From an uncultured Dialister sp. (lineage in GTDB: Bacteria > Bacillota > Negativicutes > Veillonellales > Dialisteraceae), in contig UQJW01000002.1 in assembly GCA_900541485.1 (NCBI GenBank), forward strand, positions 1 to 64,000: 64,000 nt of DNA. Reading direction: 5' to 3'. Both the position numbers and the translations under genes were made by a program. Position 1 is the stretch's first letter. Each line of letters starts with the position of its first letter. The notes under the pieces are model-generated. The model was not told the DNA's origin, did no database searches, and was given only the letters and a program-made list of their open reading frames with translations. This document shows positions 8,557 to 18,494 of this stretch, in pieces.

Positions 8557-9462
8557 TCAAATTTGCAATGTACCAATTATATCATTTATATCTTCCACGT
8601 GGTTTTCGTCGCACCATACTCCCAACTCCCGGGTAATTCGGGGTATTGCATCCGGGCTGGCAATGGAAGCTGTTCCCACTTGCACCGTACAAGCTCCTGC
8701 AATCATAAACTCTGCCACATCTTTTCCTGTCATGATTCCTCCAAGTCCGCAAACCGGGACATGAACGGCCTGACATACTTTCCAAACAAGATAAAGAGCT
8801 ATGGGCTTGATAGCCGGTCCTGATAATCCGCCGGTAATATTTCCCAAAACCGGCCTTCTTGTTTTCGCATCAATAGCCAATCCCATTAATGTATTAATAA
8901 GAGATATTGCATCAGCGCCTGCTTCTTCTACCGCTTTAGCAATAGAAACGATATCTGTTACATTGGGAGATAATTTCATAATAACCGGAAGGTTGGTATT
9001 TTGCTTGACTACCCTTGTCACTTCATATGCCATTTTCGGATCAGTGCCAAAAGAAATCCCCCCATGTTTTACATTAGGACAAGAAATATTAATTTCCAAT
9101 GCATGTACTCCGTCCACAGATAATGCTTTTGCTACTTTTCCATACTCTTCAATATCTTTTCCCACCACATTACATATTATGGGAACATCATATCTCTTTA
9201 ACCGCGGTAAATAATTAATTTTAAAATATTCTACTCCTGGATTTTCCAAACCTATGCAATTTAATATCCCCGAAGATGTTTCAGCAATGCGAACTCCCTC
9301 ATTTCCTGCCCACGGACTTAGTGATAAACCCTTACATGAAATCGCCCCGACCCGGTTTAAATCCATATACTCTTCATACTCTAAGCCAAAACCGAAAGTT
9401 CCTGAAGCAGCAATTAAAGGTGACTTCATATGGATTCCCAAAAAATCTACATCAAGTTTCAT
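8557..9462 (-). CDS. pyrD: Dihydroorotate dehydrogenase B, catalytic subunit
   Basis: FMN-binding TIM-barrel enzyme that oxidises dihydroorotate to orotate, passing electrons to NAD through PyrK. The catalytic cysteine lies in NISCPNVKHGG, the hallmark of class 1. Other motifs are SGILNCIGLENPG, VIMKLSPNVTDI and GLGGIMTGKD. The length of 301 residues is typical of the 1B subunit. The ATG at 9462 overlaps the pyrK stop (ATGA) and has GAGGTGA upstream. It is the last gene of the pyr operon. Confidence 0.95.
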   Translation of the reverse strand: MKLDVDFLGIHMKSPLIAASGTFGFGLEYEEYMDLNRVGAISCKGLSLSPWAGNEGVRIAETSSGILNCIGLENPGVEYFKINYLPRLKRYDVPIICNVVGKDIEEYGKVAKALSVDGVHALEINISCPNVKHGGISFGTDPKMAYEVTRVVKQNTNLPVIMKLSPNVTDIVSIAKAVEEAGADAISLINTLMGLAIDAKTRRPVLGNITGGLSGPAIKPIALYLVWKVCQAVHVPVCGLGGIMTGKDVAEFMIAGACTVQVGTASIASPDAIPRITRELGVWCDENHVEDINDIIGTLQI

Positions 9463-10223
9463 AAAATCACCTCACCGGCATTAAACACGGGCCCATCGAG
9501 GCAGACCTTATAATGCCCGCCCTTTATTTTATCGCATACACAAGCAAGACAAGTCCCGGTTCCGCATCCCATCCGCCTTTCCATAGATACCTCACAGTAT
9601 ATGCCGAATTTTCCCGCCATCTCTGCAGTAGTCCGCATCATGATTGCCGGTCCGCAAACACAAACTTGATTTACATTTTCTTTTTCAAAAATATCCGGTA
9701 ATACGGAAACGGAAAACCCTTTAATCCCACATGAGCCGTCATCAGTAGTGACAATGAGTTTTCTCATATTTTCAGGAAAAAAATCTTTCCAAAATACTTC
9801 TGCTTTATTTCTTCCCCCGATGACAACGGTCATCTGTCCCGGCAATGCATTTCTCGCCAGAAAAAGTATCGGTGCAATTCCTACTCCTCCGCCAACGCCC
9901 ACAATATGCGTTGCATTTACCGAGAAACTGGTCCCAAGGGGCCCGAGACTGTCTATTTTATCTCCTACCTTCATGTAAGAAAGACATTCTGTTCCCTCGC
10001 CGACAACACGATAAATGATTTCTACAAGCCCTTTCACGGGGTCTGTTCCTGCAATAGAAATCGGCCGTCTCAGCAGTTTGCTTGAATCATTTACACTTAC
10101 ATGGACAAATTGTCCCGGCTTTGCTTCCTTAGCAGTTAGTGGCCATTCAGCCTGCATTCTCCATATATCTGTCCCTACTTTTTCATGCAGACGGATAACT
10201 CCTTTTTCTATATAGCCTGACAA
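9459..10223 (-). CDS. pyrK: Dihydroorotate dehydrogenase B, electron-transfer subunit
   Basis: A 254-residue ferredoxin-reductase-like subunit with FAD, NAD and one [2Fe-2S] cluster. Visible features are the FAD-binding LLRRPISIAG, the NAD-binding GVGGGVGIAPI, and the cysteine set MGCGTGTCLACVC plus a downstream KVCLDGP for the cluster. It moves electrons from PyrD to NAD. The start codon is TTG at 10223, decided by GGGAGG eight bases upstream and by the agreement of the encoded N-terminus with the family. Two bases separate it from the carB stop. Confidence 0.94.
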   Translation of the reverse strand: MSGYIEKGVIRLHEKVGTDIWRMQAEWPLTAKEAKPGQFVHVSVNDSSKLLRRPISIAGTDPVKGLVEIIYRVVGEGTECLSYMKVGDKIDSLGPLGTSFSVNATHIVGVGGGVGIAPILFLARNALPGQMTVVIGGRNKAEVFWKDFFPENMRKLIVTTDDGSCGIKGFSVSVLPDIFEKENVNQVCVCGPAIMMRTTAEMAGKFGIYCEVSMERRMGCGTGTCLACVCDKIKGGHYKVCLDGPVFNAGEVIL

Positions 10224-10225
10224 AG

Positions 10226-13200
10226 CTAAACCTCCCTTATATAGTCTTGAACCGCCTCTACATGTTTTGTTTCTTCACTTCCCGATTCAGCCATGACACG
10301 AAGGACTTCTTTTGCTGTATCCAAAGAGGTCAGACATGGTATGGCCAATTCTACGGCAATTCGTCTTAAATCATACCCCTCCTGCTCTATTTGACTCCCA
10401 TAAGAAATGGTGTTCAAAACCAAGTCAACTTTTCCTGATTTTAAATATTTCTCACAGTTTTCACCCTTCTCGTGAATTTTCTTGATAATTTCAACAGGTA
10501 TGCCTAAGTTTTTAAAATAAGCACCCGTTCCTGATGTACTGATTAAATTATAGCCCAATTTAACGAACCCTTTTGCCAACTCTGCTGTTTCAGGTTTATC
10601 TCTGTCACTTACTGTAATTAAGATATTTCCACGAGAAGGTATCATCAAATTAGCAGCCACAACGGCTTTATAAAGAGCCTCTTGGTAAGTATGTCCGATT
10701 CCCATAACCTCTCCGGTAGACTTCATTTCCGGTCCCAATTTAATTTCCACAAGTCCCAGTTTTGAGAAAGAGAATACAGGTGCTTTAATAGCCACGTAAT
10801 TCTTTCGCGGTACCAGTCCCAAAGGCAATCCTTGCTCTTCCAAAGATTCACCCAGTGCAATTCTGGTTGCGTGCTCAACCATATTAATTCCCGTAATTTT
10901 ACTCATAAAAGGTACTGTACGGCTGGCACGAGGATTAACTTCAATAACGTAGACCTTGTCTTTCACAACAATGAATTGGATATTTACAAGCCCCTTGACA
11001 TTCATAGCACGAGCTATATCTCTTGTATATTTTGTCAATGTATCAATAATCTCTTGTGTCAAATGCTGCGGAGGATATACTGCAAAAGAATCTCCGGAGT
11101 GAACACCGGAACGTTCAATCTGCTCCATAATTCCGGGAATACAAACTTCAACGCCATCAGAAATTGCATCAATTTCCACTTCTCGTCCCACCATATACTG
11201 ATCAATCAGTACGGGATGCTCATGAGAAGCCACTACTGCTTCTTTTAAGTACTGACGAAGTTCAGACTGGTCATATACAATCTGCATAGCCCGGCCGCCA
11301 AGAACATAGCTTGGACGTACAATCAAAGGGTAGGAAAGCTCTTCCGTCTTTTCCATTGCTTCTTCCACACTTTCAACAAGACAACCTTTCGGTCTGGCAA
11401 TCCCCAGCTGTCCCATTAAGGTATCAAAGCGTTCCCTGTCTTCTGCCATATCAATACTCTCATTTGATGATCCAATGATTTTGATTCCCCGTTTTGCCAT
11501 AGGCGTGGCTAAATTGATAGCTGTTTGACCGCCAAATTGACAAATAACTCCTTCCGGCTTTTCTTTGTCAATAATAGCCAGCACATCTTCTTCTGTCAGT
11601 GGTTCAAAATACAGAGCGTCTGATGTATCAAAATCTGTTGATACCGTTTCCGGATTATTATTGATGACTATAGATTTTTTACCTGCTTTAGTTAATGCCC
11701 ACGATGCATGTACAGAACAATAATCGAATTCGATTCCCTGTCCGATGCGGATCGGTCCCGAGCCGAAAACGATGACAGACTGTGTCCCCTGTGAATGTAC
11801 TTCATCTTCACTTCCGTAGGTCGAATAATAATAAGGTGTTTGTGCTTCGAATTCAGCTGCGCAAGTGTCTACCATTTTGAAGCGGGCATGATAATTTATT
11901 TTTTTCTTAAAGCTCTCTACATCTTTTACTGATACTTCCGCAAAATGAGCAATTGCAAAATCGGGCATCTGAATTCGTTTAGCTGCTTTAAATGTATCTT
12001 CGGTAAGTCCTTCTTTCAGCAATAAACGTTCCGTAAGAATAATATTCTGGATTTTATAAATAAAGAATAAATCAATTTTGGTAATTCTGTTGATTTCTTC
12101 CGGCTCTATACCACGCCTGAGTGCTTCCGCTAAAACGAATAATCTTTCATTATCTATACGGTGAAGAAGACAACGTATGTCATATAATGACTGCCCTTCT
12201 AATTTCTTCAGATGAAGATATCCTTCACCTACTTCCAAAGATCGCAATGCTTTTAATAAGGCACCTTCTAACGTACGGTCCAACGCCATTACTTCTCCGG
12301 TCGCTTTCATTTGAGTTCCGATTGACCGATCTGCCAATGTAAATTTTTCAAACGGCCATCTTGGGAATTTAACAACCACATAATCTATGGATGGTTCAAA
12401 GCAGGCTTTTGTGTTTTTAGTAATTGCATTTGTAATTTCATCTAAACGCATACCTAAAGCTATCTTTGCCGCCACTTTTGCTATAGGATATCCCGTTGCC
12501 TTGGACGCCAAAGCCGAAGAACGACTTACACGGGGATTCACTTCAATGACATAATAATTATTTGTTCTTGTATCTAAGGCATATTGAACATTACATCCGC
12601 CTTCAATTTGCAAATACCGGATAATATCCAAAGAAGCGGCACGCATCATCTGATATTGCCCGTCTGTTAGGGTTTGTGTCGGTGCAACAACAATAGAATC
12701 GCCTGTATGTACCCCTACCGGGTCAAGATTTTCCATAGCACAGACAATAATACAATTATCCGATGCATCCCTCATAACCTCAAACTCGACTTCTTTCCAA
12801 CCTGCAACAGAACGTTCAACAAGAATTTGATTGATAGGGGAAAGCTTGATACCACGGTTTGCTATTTCTTCCATTTCGTAGCGATCATGAGCAATACCAC
12901 CGCCGGTACCGCCCAATGTATAGGCAGGCCGTATAATGACGGGATATCCTATTTTATCGGCAAACGCAATTGCCGGTTCAAGCTCTTCAAAAATATCACT
13001 TTCAGGGACCGGTTGATGAATCTCTTTCATAGCTTCTTTGAAAAGTTCTCTGTCTTCAGCATGCTTAATTGCATGAAGTGAAGAACCCAATAATTTAACT
13101 CCATACTGCTCTAAAACCCCGGCATCGGAAAGTTCCACGGCCATATTTAAACCGACCTGTCCGCCCAACGTGGCCAAAAGTGCATCCGGCCTTTCTTTTT

Positions 13201-13432
13201 TTATAACCTCTGTTACAAAGGGAAGCGTAATCGGTTCTATATATACACGGTCTGCAATATCTACGTCTGTCATAATTGTTGACGGATTACTGTTGACTAA
13301 AACAACCTCCATCCCCTCTTCTTTCAAAGAGCGGCAAGCTTGTGTGCCTGCATAGTCAAATTCCGCAGCCTGACCGATTACAATAGGCCCGGAGCCAATG
13401 ACCAGAACCTTTTTTACATTCTTTTTTGTCAT
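10226..13432 (-). CDS. carB: Carbamoyl-phosphate synthase large subunit
   Basis: A 1068-residue synthetase that makes carbamoyl phosphate from bicarbonate, ATP and the ammonia channelled from CarA. It has two homologous ATP-grasp halves: the first with GSGPIVIGQAAEFDYAG at the N-terminus, the second with GSGPIRIGQGIEFDYCS about 550 residues later. The C-terminal MGS-like allosteric domain carries SGTGAYFKNLGI. Full length for the family. The ATG at 13432 overlaps the carA stop (ATGA). Only this pair is seen in the window, so it probably serves both pyrimidine and arginine synthesis. Confidence 0.97.
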   Translation of the reverse strand: MTKKNVKKVLVIGSGPIVIGQAAEFDYAGTQACRSLKEEGMEVVLVNSNPSTIMTDVDIADRVYIEPITLPFVTEVIKKERPDALLATLGGQVGLNMAVELSDAGVLEQYGVKLLGSSLHAIKHAEDRELFKEAMKEIHQPVPESDIFEELEPAIAFADKIGYPVIIRPAYTLGGTGGGIAHDRYEMEEIANRGIKLSPINQILVERSVAGWKEVEFEVMRDASDNCIIVCAMENLDPVGVHTGDSIVVAPTQTLTDGQYQMMRAASLDIIRYLQIEGGCNVQYALDTRTNNYYVIEVNPRVSRSSALASKATGYPIAKVAAKIALGMRLDEITNAITKNTKACFEPSIDYVVVKFPRWPFEKFTLADRSIGTQMKATGEVMALDRTLEGALLKALRSLEVGEGYLHLKKLEGQSLYDIRCLLHRIDNERLFVLAEALRRGIEPEEINRITKIDLFFIYKIQNIILTERLLLKEGLTEDTFKAAKRIQMPDFAIAHFAEVSVKDVESFKKKINYHARFKMVDTCAAEFEAQTPYYYSTYGSEDEVHSQGTQSVIVFGSGPIRIGQGIEFDYCSVHASWALTKAGKKSIVINNNPETVSTDFDTSDALYFEPLTEEDVLAIIDKEKPEGVICQFGGQTAINLATPMAKRGIKIIGSSNESIDMAEDRERFDTLMGQLGIARPKGCLVESVEEAMEKTEELSYPLIVRPSYVLGGRAMQIVYDQSELRQYLKEAVVASHEHPVLIDQYMVGREVEIDAISDGVEVCIPGIMEQIERSGVHSGDSFAVYPPQHLTQEIIDTLTKYTRDIARAMNVKGLVNIQFIVVKDKVYVIEVNPRASRTVPFMSKITGINMVEHATRIALGESLEEQGLPLGLVPRKNYVAIKAPVFSFSKLGLVEIKLGPEMKSTGEVMGIGHTYQEALYKAVVAANLMIPSRGNILITVSDRDKPETAELAKGFVKLGYNLISTSGTGAYFKNLGIPVEIIKKIHEKGENCEKYLKSGKVDLVLNTISYGSQIEQEGYDLRRIAVELAIPCLTSLDTAKEVLRVMAESGSEETKHVEAVQDYIREV

Positions 13433-14493
13433 TTTTTAAAATCCTCCATCGCCTTTTTAAACTCTGCAAATAAATAAAAATTATCAGTCGGTCCGGGTGC
13501 TGCTTCAGGATGGTACTGTACAGCTTGTATCGGGAGTGACTTATGACGGATTCCTTCTATAGTTCCATCATTGACACTTCTGTGTGTAACTTCAATACAT
13601 TCGGGAAGGCTGTCTTCTAAAAGGGCATATCCATGGTTCTGACTCGTAATATAGACTCTTCCGTTTCTCAAATCTTTAACAGGGTGATTGGCCCCTCTGT
13701 GTCCGAAGGGAAGTTTAAAAGTTTTCGCCCCCAGTGCAAGGCCCAACATTTGTATCCCCAAACAAATACCAAAAATAGGACGTTTCCCGATTAACTGTTT
13801 AACCGTTTCAATAACATAGGGCACATCCTGCGGATCTCCCGGACCGGGGCTCAAAAAAACACCGTCCGGGGAGTTTGCCAGTAATTCCTCTGCTGTTGTA
13901 TGTGCAGGAAATACATGAATCGTACAGTCATTATCCGCTAAACTTTTTAAAATACTTTTCTTTAGTCCGCAATCTAACAAGGAGACCTGATACTTACCGT
14001 TTCCATATGAATAAGGGAAATCTGTGGTTACTTTCTCCACCTGATTACGGTGCATCGGTTTGTCCAGCATCGCTTTGATTTCCGCTTCACTTTTATCTGC
14101 GCTGACTATGATTGCTTTCATGATTCCTTGCTCACGAACCACACGGGTGACTGCACGGGTATCTACATTATATAGACAAGGTACATGATATCGCTCAATG
14201 AATTCTGCAATAGGCTCTTTGCATTCCCAATTACTCGGATGTTTTGTAATTTGATCCAATACATATCCTGTTGCTGCCGGTTTCTTGTTTTGCATAAATT
14301 CATTATTAGCGCCGTAATTACCTATTAAAGGATACGTTAACGTTAAAATTTGTCCCTCATAAGAAGGATCGGTAAAGCATTCCTGGTAACCTGTCATTCC
14401 TGTATTAAAAACCAGTTCTCCAATCCCCTCTGCAGAACCTAAAAGCTCCCCATGAAACCGGATTCCATTTTCTAAAACCAGCAATCCTTTCAT
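13429..14493 (-). CDS. carA: Carbamoyl-phosphate synthase small (glutaminase) subunit
   Basis: A 354-residue class I glutamine amidotransferase subunit that frees ammonia from glutamine for CarB. The N-terminal CarA domain includes FNTGMTGYQECFTDPSY. The glutaminase nucleophile lies in FGICLGIQMLGLALG and the His/Glu pair in QYHPEAAPGP. The ATG at 14493 has AAGGTG upstream and overlaps the pyrC stop as ATGA. The gene is coupled to carB by another ATGA overlap. Confidence 0.96.
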   Translation of the reverse strand: MKGLLVLENGIRFHGELLGSAEGIGELVFNTGMTGYQECFTDPSYEGQILTLTYPLIGNYGANNEFMQNKKPAATGYVLDQITKHPSNWECKEPIAEFIERYHVPCLYNVDTRAVTRVVREQGIMKAIIVSADKSEAEIKAMLDKPMHRNQVEKVTTDFPYSYGNGKYQVSLLDCGLKKSILKSLADNDCTIHVFPAHTTAEELLANSPDGVFLSPGPGDPQDVPYVIETVKQLIGKRPIFGICLGIQMLGLALGAKTFKLPFGHRGANHPVKDLRNGRVYITSQNHGYALLEDSLPECIEVTHRSVNDGTIEGIRHKSLPIQAVQYHPEAAPGPTDNFYLFAEFKKAMEDFKK

Positions 14494-15779
14494 TTCAACA
14501 CCTTTCCTTCTTTCATCACTATATCCCCATCGACAATTGTCAGAACTGCTTTTCCTTTCAGAGTTATGCCTTCATAAGGTGTAAATAAAGATTTCGTATA
14601 AAGTTCATTTCCTTTTACTGTCCATTCTTTATTTGGATCAATTACTGTAATATCAGCATCTTCTCCAACCTCAAGAACACCCCCGGGTACTTGAAGCAAT
14701 TTGGCCGGATTCACTGACATATATTCCACAATTTTATCAATGGTCATATGTTTTCCATGATAAAGGACTGTCAAAGTAGAAGCCAGAGATGTTTCAAGTC
14801 CGGCTATGCCATTAGGTGCACAATTAAAAGGAACATCTTTTTCTTCATTTGTGTGAGGTGCGTGATCCGTCATAATCGCATCAATTGTCCCGTCTTTCAG
14901 ACCTTCAATCAGAGCTTGCCGGTCATCCTCTGTCCGGATAGGCGGTGCCATTTTGAAAGATGATTCATAATTTTTAAGATATTCATCAGTAAAATATAAA
15001 TGTTGTGCTGTTACCTCTGTAGAACAATGTATTCCCGCTCCTTTTGCCTGCCGGATCATTTCAACCGCTTTTGCAGAACTTACATGTGCTATGTGTATAT
15101 GACATCCCGTCAATTCAGAAAGCAGCAAATCTCTGGAAACTGCAATGTTTTCTCCTGCGGAAGGTCTTCCTGTCACTCCCATTTTATAGGAGACATTTCC
15201 TTCATTCATAAATCCTTGACTGCACATTGTCATATCTTCTGCATGATCAATAATCATTTTCCCCAGCTGTCCCGCATATTCCATGGCTCTACGCATAAAA
15301 TTGGCATTTTCTACATAATGCCCGTCATCAGAAAAAGCGACAGCCCCATTAAATGCCATATCTCCCATTTCAGAAAGCTGCTTGCCTTCCAGTCCTTTAG
15401 ATATAGCTCCTATTATGCTGACTTTTACAATGGCGTCTTCTCTTATACGATGCTTCACGCCCTTCAAAACAGCCACGTTATCAATAACCGGATTTGTATT
15501 CGCCATCGTAGCGACACGGGTAATGCCTCCTGCTGCAGCTGCCCGTGTACCGGTTAATATATCTTCCTTTGCTTCCTGCCCCGGCTCACGAAGATGAACA
15601 TGCATATCTATCAGCCCGGGAGTTACAAAATACCCGTTCGCATCAAAAATTTCTGCATCCGGAAAATCAGCATGACCACCTATAGCTGCTATTTTCCCAT
15701 TTTCGATAACAATATCTCCTTTTTCATGCTGTCCTTTTGCAGGGTTTATGATTGTCCCATTTTTAATGACCAGCTTCAA
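14490..15779 (-). CDS. pyrC: Dihydroorotase (class I)
   Basis: A 429-residue amidohydrolase converting carbamoyl aspartate to dihydroorotate. Zinc-site motifs are DMHVHLREPGQEAKED (H-x-H), IDHAED, IHIAHVSS and MTDHAPH. The start is TTG at 15779, supported by GGAGGG eight bases upstream; it overlaps the end of pyrB by 17 bases. No in-frame ATG fits the conserved N-terminus (KLVIKNGTIINP). The length is typical of class I bacterial dihydroorotase, which partners aspartate transcarbamoylase in several Firmicutes. Confidence 0.95.
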   Translation of the reverse strand: MKLVIKNGTIINPAKGQHEKGDIVIENGKIAAIGGHADFPDAEIFDANGYFVTPGLIDMHVHLREPGQEAKEDILTGTRAAAAGGITRVATMANTNPVIDNVAVLKGVKHRIREDAIVKVSIIGAISKGLEGKQLSEMGDMAFNGAVAFSDDGHYVENANFMRRAMEYAGQLGKMIIDHAEDMTMCSQGFMNEGNVSYKMGVTGRPSAGENIAVSRDLLLSELTGCHIHIAHVSSAKAVEMIRQAKGAGIHCSTEVTAQHLYFTDEYLKNYESSFKMAPPIRTEDDRQALIEGLKDGTIDAIMTDHAPHTNEEKDVPFNCAPNGIAGLETSLASTLTVLYHGKHMTIDKIVEYMSVNPAKLLQVPGGVLEVGEDADITVIDPNKEWTVKGNELYTKSLFTPYEGITLKGKAVLTIVDGDIVMKEGKVLK

Positions 15780-16728
15780 TGTCTTTTCCCTCCGTCAATG
15801 TCAAATACAATAACGCCATACGTACCGCTACCCCGTTACGAACTTCTTCTTGTATCCAGGATTTTTCATCATAAGCTACATCATGGGAAATCTCGATTCC
15901 TCTGTTCATCGGTCCGGGATGAATGATTGTTACATCAGGTTTGCATGAAGAAAGACGGGCTTTATTGATTCCCCAAAGCCTTGCATATTCGCGTGTCGTC
16001 GGAAAAAATCCCGATGCGGCCCTTTCCAGCTGGATACGAAGAATATTAATAGCATCTGCATTCCGCAGAGCTTCTTCCAAGGAGTCATCTACGATGGCAC
16101 CCATAGATTCGAATTCTTTAGGCACAAGAGTTCTTGGTCCGGTTAAATGAACCTCTGCGCCGAGTTTAGTAAATCCGTAAATATCACTCCTTGCAACACG
16201 GGAATGCAAAATATCTCCAATAATAGTATATTTCATACCTTTGATTTGTTTACCCGACTCTCTGACCGTAAAAAGCTCTAAAAGTGCCTGGGAAGGATGA
16301 GCATGAGCTCCGTCACCAGCATTAAATATTAAAGGAGCTTTTACTTTCGGACTTGTCGCTTTAGATGCAAAAAGAGCGGCACCCTCTGACGAATCACGAA
16401 TAATTACCGCATCTGTTCCCATAGCTGAAACAGTAAGCAGTGTATCCCTCAGGCTTTCGCCCTTCGTCATTGAGCTACCGCTCTTTGTTATATTGATGAC
16501 ATCAGCTCCCAAATATTTGCCGGCAAGTTCAAAGGAGCTTCGTGTTCTTGTAGATGCTTCGGAAAATACAGTTACAATAGATTTTCCTTTTAAATAATCT
16601 TTCTTTTTATTTCCAGACAGCAATACTTTTTTCATTTGTCCCGCCATATCAAGAATCCGGTGGATTTCGGCAGGAGACAAACTCTCCAGGTCTAAAATGG
16701 ACCGGCCTTGCAATGAAACCGTACTCAT
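15763..16728 (-). CDS. pyrB: Aspartate carbamoyltransferase catalytic subunit
   Basis: Joins carbamoyl phosphate and aspartate, the first committed step of pyrimidine synthesis. The carbamoyl-phosphate loop is ASTRTRSSFE, and HPSQALLELF replaces the common HPTQ form. The C-terminal aspartate domain ends with HPGPMNRG. No pyrI is adjacent. The start is ATG at 16728 with GGAGG six bases upstream, giving 321 residues. The longer open frame to 16800 is rejected because its first codon is the -35 box of the operon promoter. First gene of the operon. Confidence 0.95.
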   Translation of the reverse strand: MSTVSLQGRSILDLESLSPAEIHRILDMAGQMKKVLLSGNKKKDYLKGKSIVTVFSEASTRTRSSFELAGKYLGADVINITKSGSSMTKGESLRDTLLTVSAMGTDAVIIRDSSEGAALFASKATSPKVKAPLIFNAGDGAHAHPSQALLELFTVRESGKQIKGMKYTIIGDILHSRVARSDIYGFTKLGAEVHLTGPRTLVPKEFESMGAIVDDSLEEALRNADAINILRIQLERAASGFFPTTREYARLWGINKARLSSCKPDVTIIHPGPMNRGIEISHDVAYDEKSWIQEEVRNGVAVRMALLYLTLTEGKDIEAGH

Positions 16729-16771
16729 GCTAGCCTCCTTATATAAATACATAAAATTACTTATCCTTGTC

Positions 16772-16800
16772 ATTTTAAGGGATTCACCGAATGTTTTCAA
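16772..16800 (-). promoter_or_regulatory. Promoter of the pyrBC-carAB-pyrKD operon
   Basis: TTGAAA at 16800-16795, an exact 17-base spacer, and TAAAAT at 16777-16772 on the minus strand. Transcription would start near 16765, leaving a leader of about 37 bases. That is too short for a PyrR-type attenuator, and none is seen. Confidence 0.75.
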
Positions 16801-16842
16801 TAGCTGGATTATTAAAATTCAGTGAATAAATTCCCAAAGATT

Positions 16843-18465
16843 TTATCCCGTAGCTGCGGAAACAGCTGCATGAATGACCGTTTTAAATGAGTCCGGTATT
16901 TCCTCCTTTGATAAGGCTTCTCCAACAGCACGGCCTATAATAACCCCCTTATTTCCATAAAGCCATGCAAAGTAATAAAACTCAAGAGCACGTCTGTCTC
17001 TCTTTGATATATTAGACAGCTTTCTGGATGGATATGCTCTCCTGTCAACTCCCAACTTTTGGCCCGCTTTTTTTACTAAGGCGGAGTTGACCACACCACT
17101 GCTTTCATCAATAGAGTGTATAATCCGATTTAAAACATCAATACGATTTTTATCCAGGCAAGCCTGCACCACATCCATTTCAAAACAAATACCGTCCGTA
17201 TAATACACATTAGGACGCTTATCAGAGGTCATCACATCCCGGTCATACAAACATATAGTTGGAATATGAAATCTTTTTGTCAGTTTGGCAATCTTAAGAA
17301 TGGAGCTTTCTCCCCTGGCATTAATCAAGCAAATTCCATAATAATCAAACTTAATGCCTAATGTATGGGCAAAATACGGAAATGCACCATATTCTGTTTC
17401 TCCTTCTACCAATATGGCACACTTGGAGTATAACGCTTCCTTAACTTCCGGAAAATGCATAATCAAATGCTTTTCTATCTCACTATCAAAATGAAATGTT
17501 ACACCGCAAGCCACTTTCACATGCTTTTCTTTATCCCGGTATAAACGAATAATTTGCCGGTAATCATCCACCAGTGCATCTGTGGAGTGCGTAACAACAA
17601 ACAATTGCCCATCTAAGCCATAAACGCCTAAAGTTTTCTGCACAATACTTTTGAAAAAAGAATCTTCATTATTTAATATAGCGCGCAAAAAAGACAATAC
17701 GGCTCTTTGAAGATAAGGGTGAAGATGAATTTCCGGTTCATCAATACTGACTAAAAGAGGAAAAAAGGATCTTCCATGTTTGTCATAAACAATAATATGT
17801 TCAAAAGGAATTGCCTTACTTTTCTTCTTCTCTTGAAGGCAAATGAGTAAGTGTGAAGCCATAGCAAACATAAGCTTCATAGTACCGCTCAAAGCCGTAT
17901 CGTTTTGCTCTGTCCCAAACACCAATTGCAATAACTGAGCGGCCGCTTTATCGGCATCCTTAGAAAAAGAGACGGAATATCCGCGATCTTCCAGTATTTT
18001 TTCTGCTTCATGAATAGCTTCCGTTCCTGATGAAAAATAGTCCTTGTACAGATGAAGTATTTTTTTCAATTCTTCTTCGGTTACCATATTACGGGGAATA
18101 TCATCCACTGCATACTCAAGATAAAAAAGACTTCGCATATATTCCAGCGGAAGCTTTTCACCCGTATCAGAATTGATAAGTTGCGGCACAACCTCCCATA
18201 CCTCCTGACGAAGCTCAATATGTGCTAATTGTTCCGTGCCCATATCTTCTGATGAAAGCGTGAAAAAAACCCGGATAGCCTTATCCTTATCTAAAAAATC
18301 ATCTTCCCGGAATCCATATCCGTGAGTTGTACTTTTCAGAAAACTCAAAAAATTAGTTTTCCCGATATTATTATCTCCCACGATATAATTAGCACGGCTG
18401 TCAAAATGAAATTCTACATCTTCGAAGGTACGATAATTTTCTATTCTTACATCCGATATATACAT
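16843..18465 (-). CDS. OLD-family ATP-dependent endonuclease (AAA ATPase plus TOPRIM)
   Basis: A protein of about 540 residues with an SMC/RecF-like ATPase and a C-terminal TOPRIM nuclease domain, the layout of OLD-family nucleases. Walker A is GDNNIGKT (residues 30-37), the Walker B region is VSIDEPEIHLHP, and FVVTHSTDALVD is the D-loop/switch region. The TOPRIM acidic residues are in ILVEGETEYGAFP and ICLYDRDV. The start at 18465 begins MYISDVRIENYR as in relatives and follows GGGTGATC; ATG at 18477 is possible. It stands alone: no helicase (Gabija GajB) or reverse transcriptase lies beside it. A housekeeping DNA-repair role or a solitary defence role are both possible. Confidence 0.82.
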   Translation of the reverse strand: MYISDVRIENYRTFEDVEFHFDSRANYIVGDNNIGKTNFLSFLKSTTHGYGFREDDFLDKDKAIRVFFTLSSEDMGTEQLAHIELRQEVWEVVPQLINSDTGEKLPLEYMRSLFYLEYAVDDIPRNMVTEEELKKILHLYKDYFSSGTEAIHEAEKILEDRGYSVSFSKDADKAAAQLLQLVFGTEQNDTALSGTMKLMFAMASHLLICLQEKKKSKAIPFEHIIVYDKHGRSFFPLLVSIDEPEIHLHPYLQRAVLSFLRAILNNEDSFFKSIVQKTLGVYGLDGQLFVVTHSTDALVDDYRQIIRLYRDKEKHVKVACGVTFHFDSEIEKHLIMHFPEVKEALYSKCAILVEGETEYGAFPYFAHTLGIKFDYYGICLINARGESSILKIAKLTKRFHIPTICLYDRDVMTSDKRPNVYYTDGICFEMDVVQACLDKNRIDVLNRIIHSIDESSGVVNSALVKKAGQKLGVDRRAYPSRKLSNISKRDRRALEFYYFAWLYGNKGVIIGRAVGEALSKEEIPDSFKTVIHAAVSAATG

Positions 18466-18494
18466 GTGATCACCCATTCCGCTTTATTTCTTTT

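Noticed and set aside
16843..18465. A Gabija or similar two-gene defence system built on the OLD-type nuclease
   Set aside because: Gabija needs a UvrD-like helicase next to GajA. The neighbours are pyrB and ybaK, and the only UvrD-like gene is pcrA, 27 kb away and clearly housekeeping.
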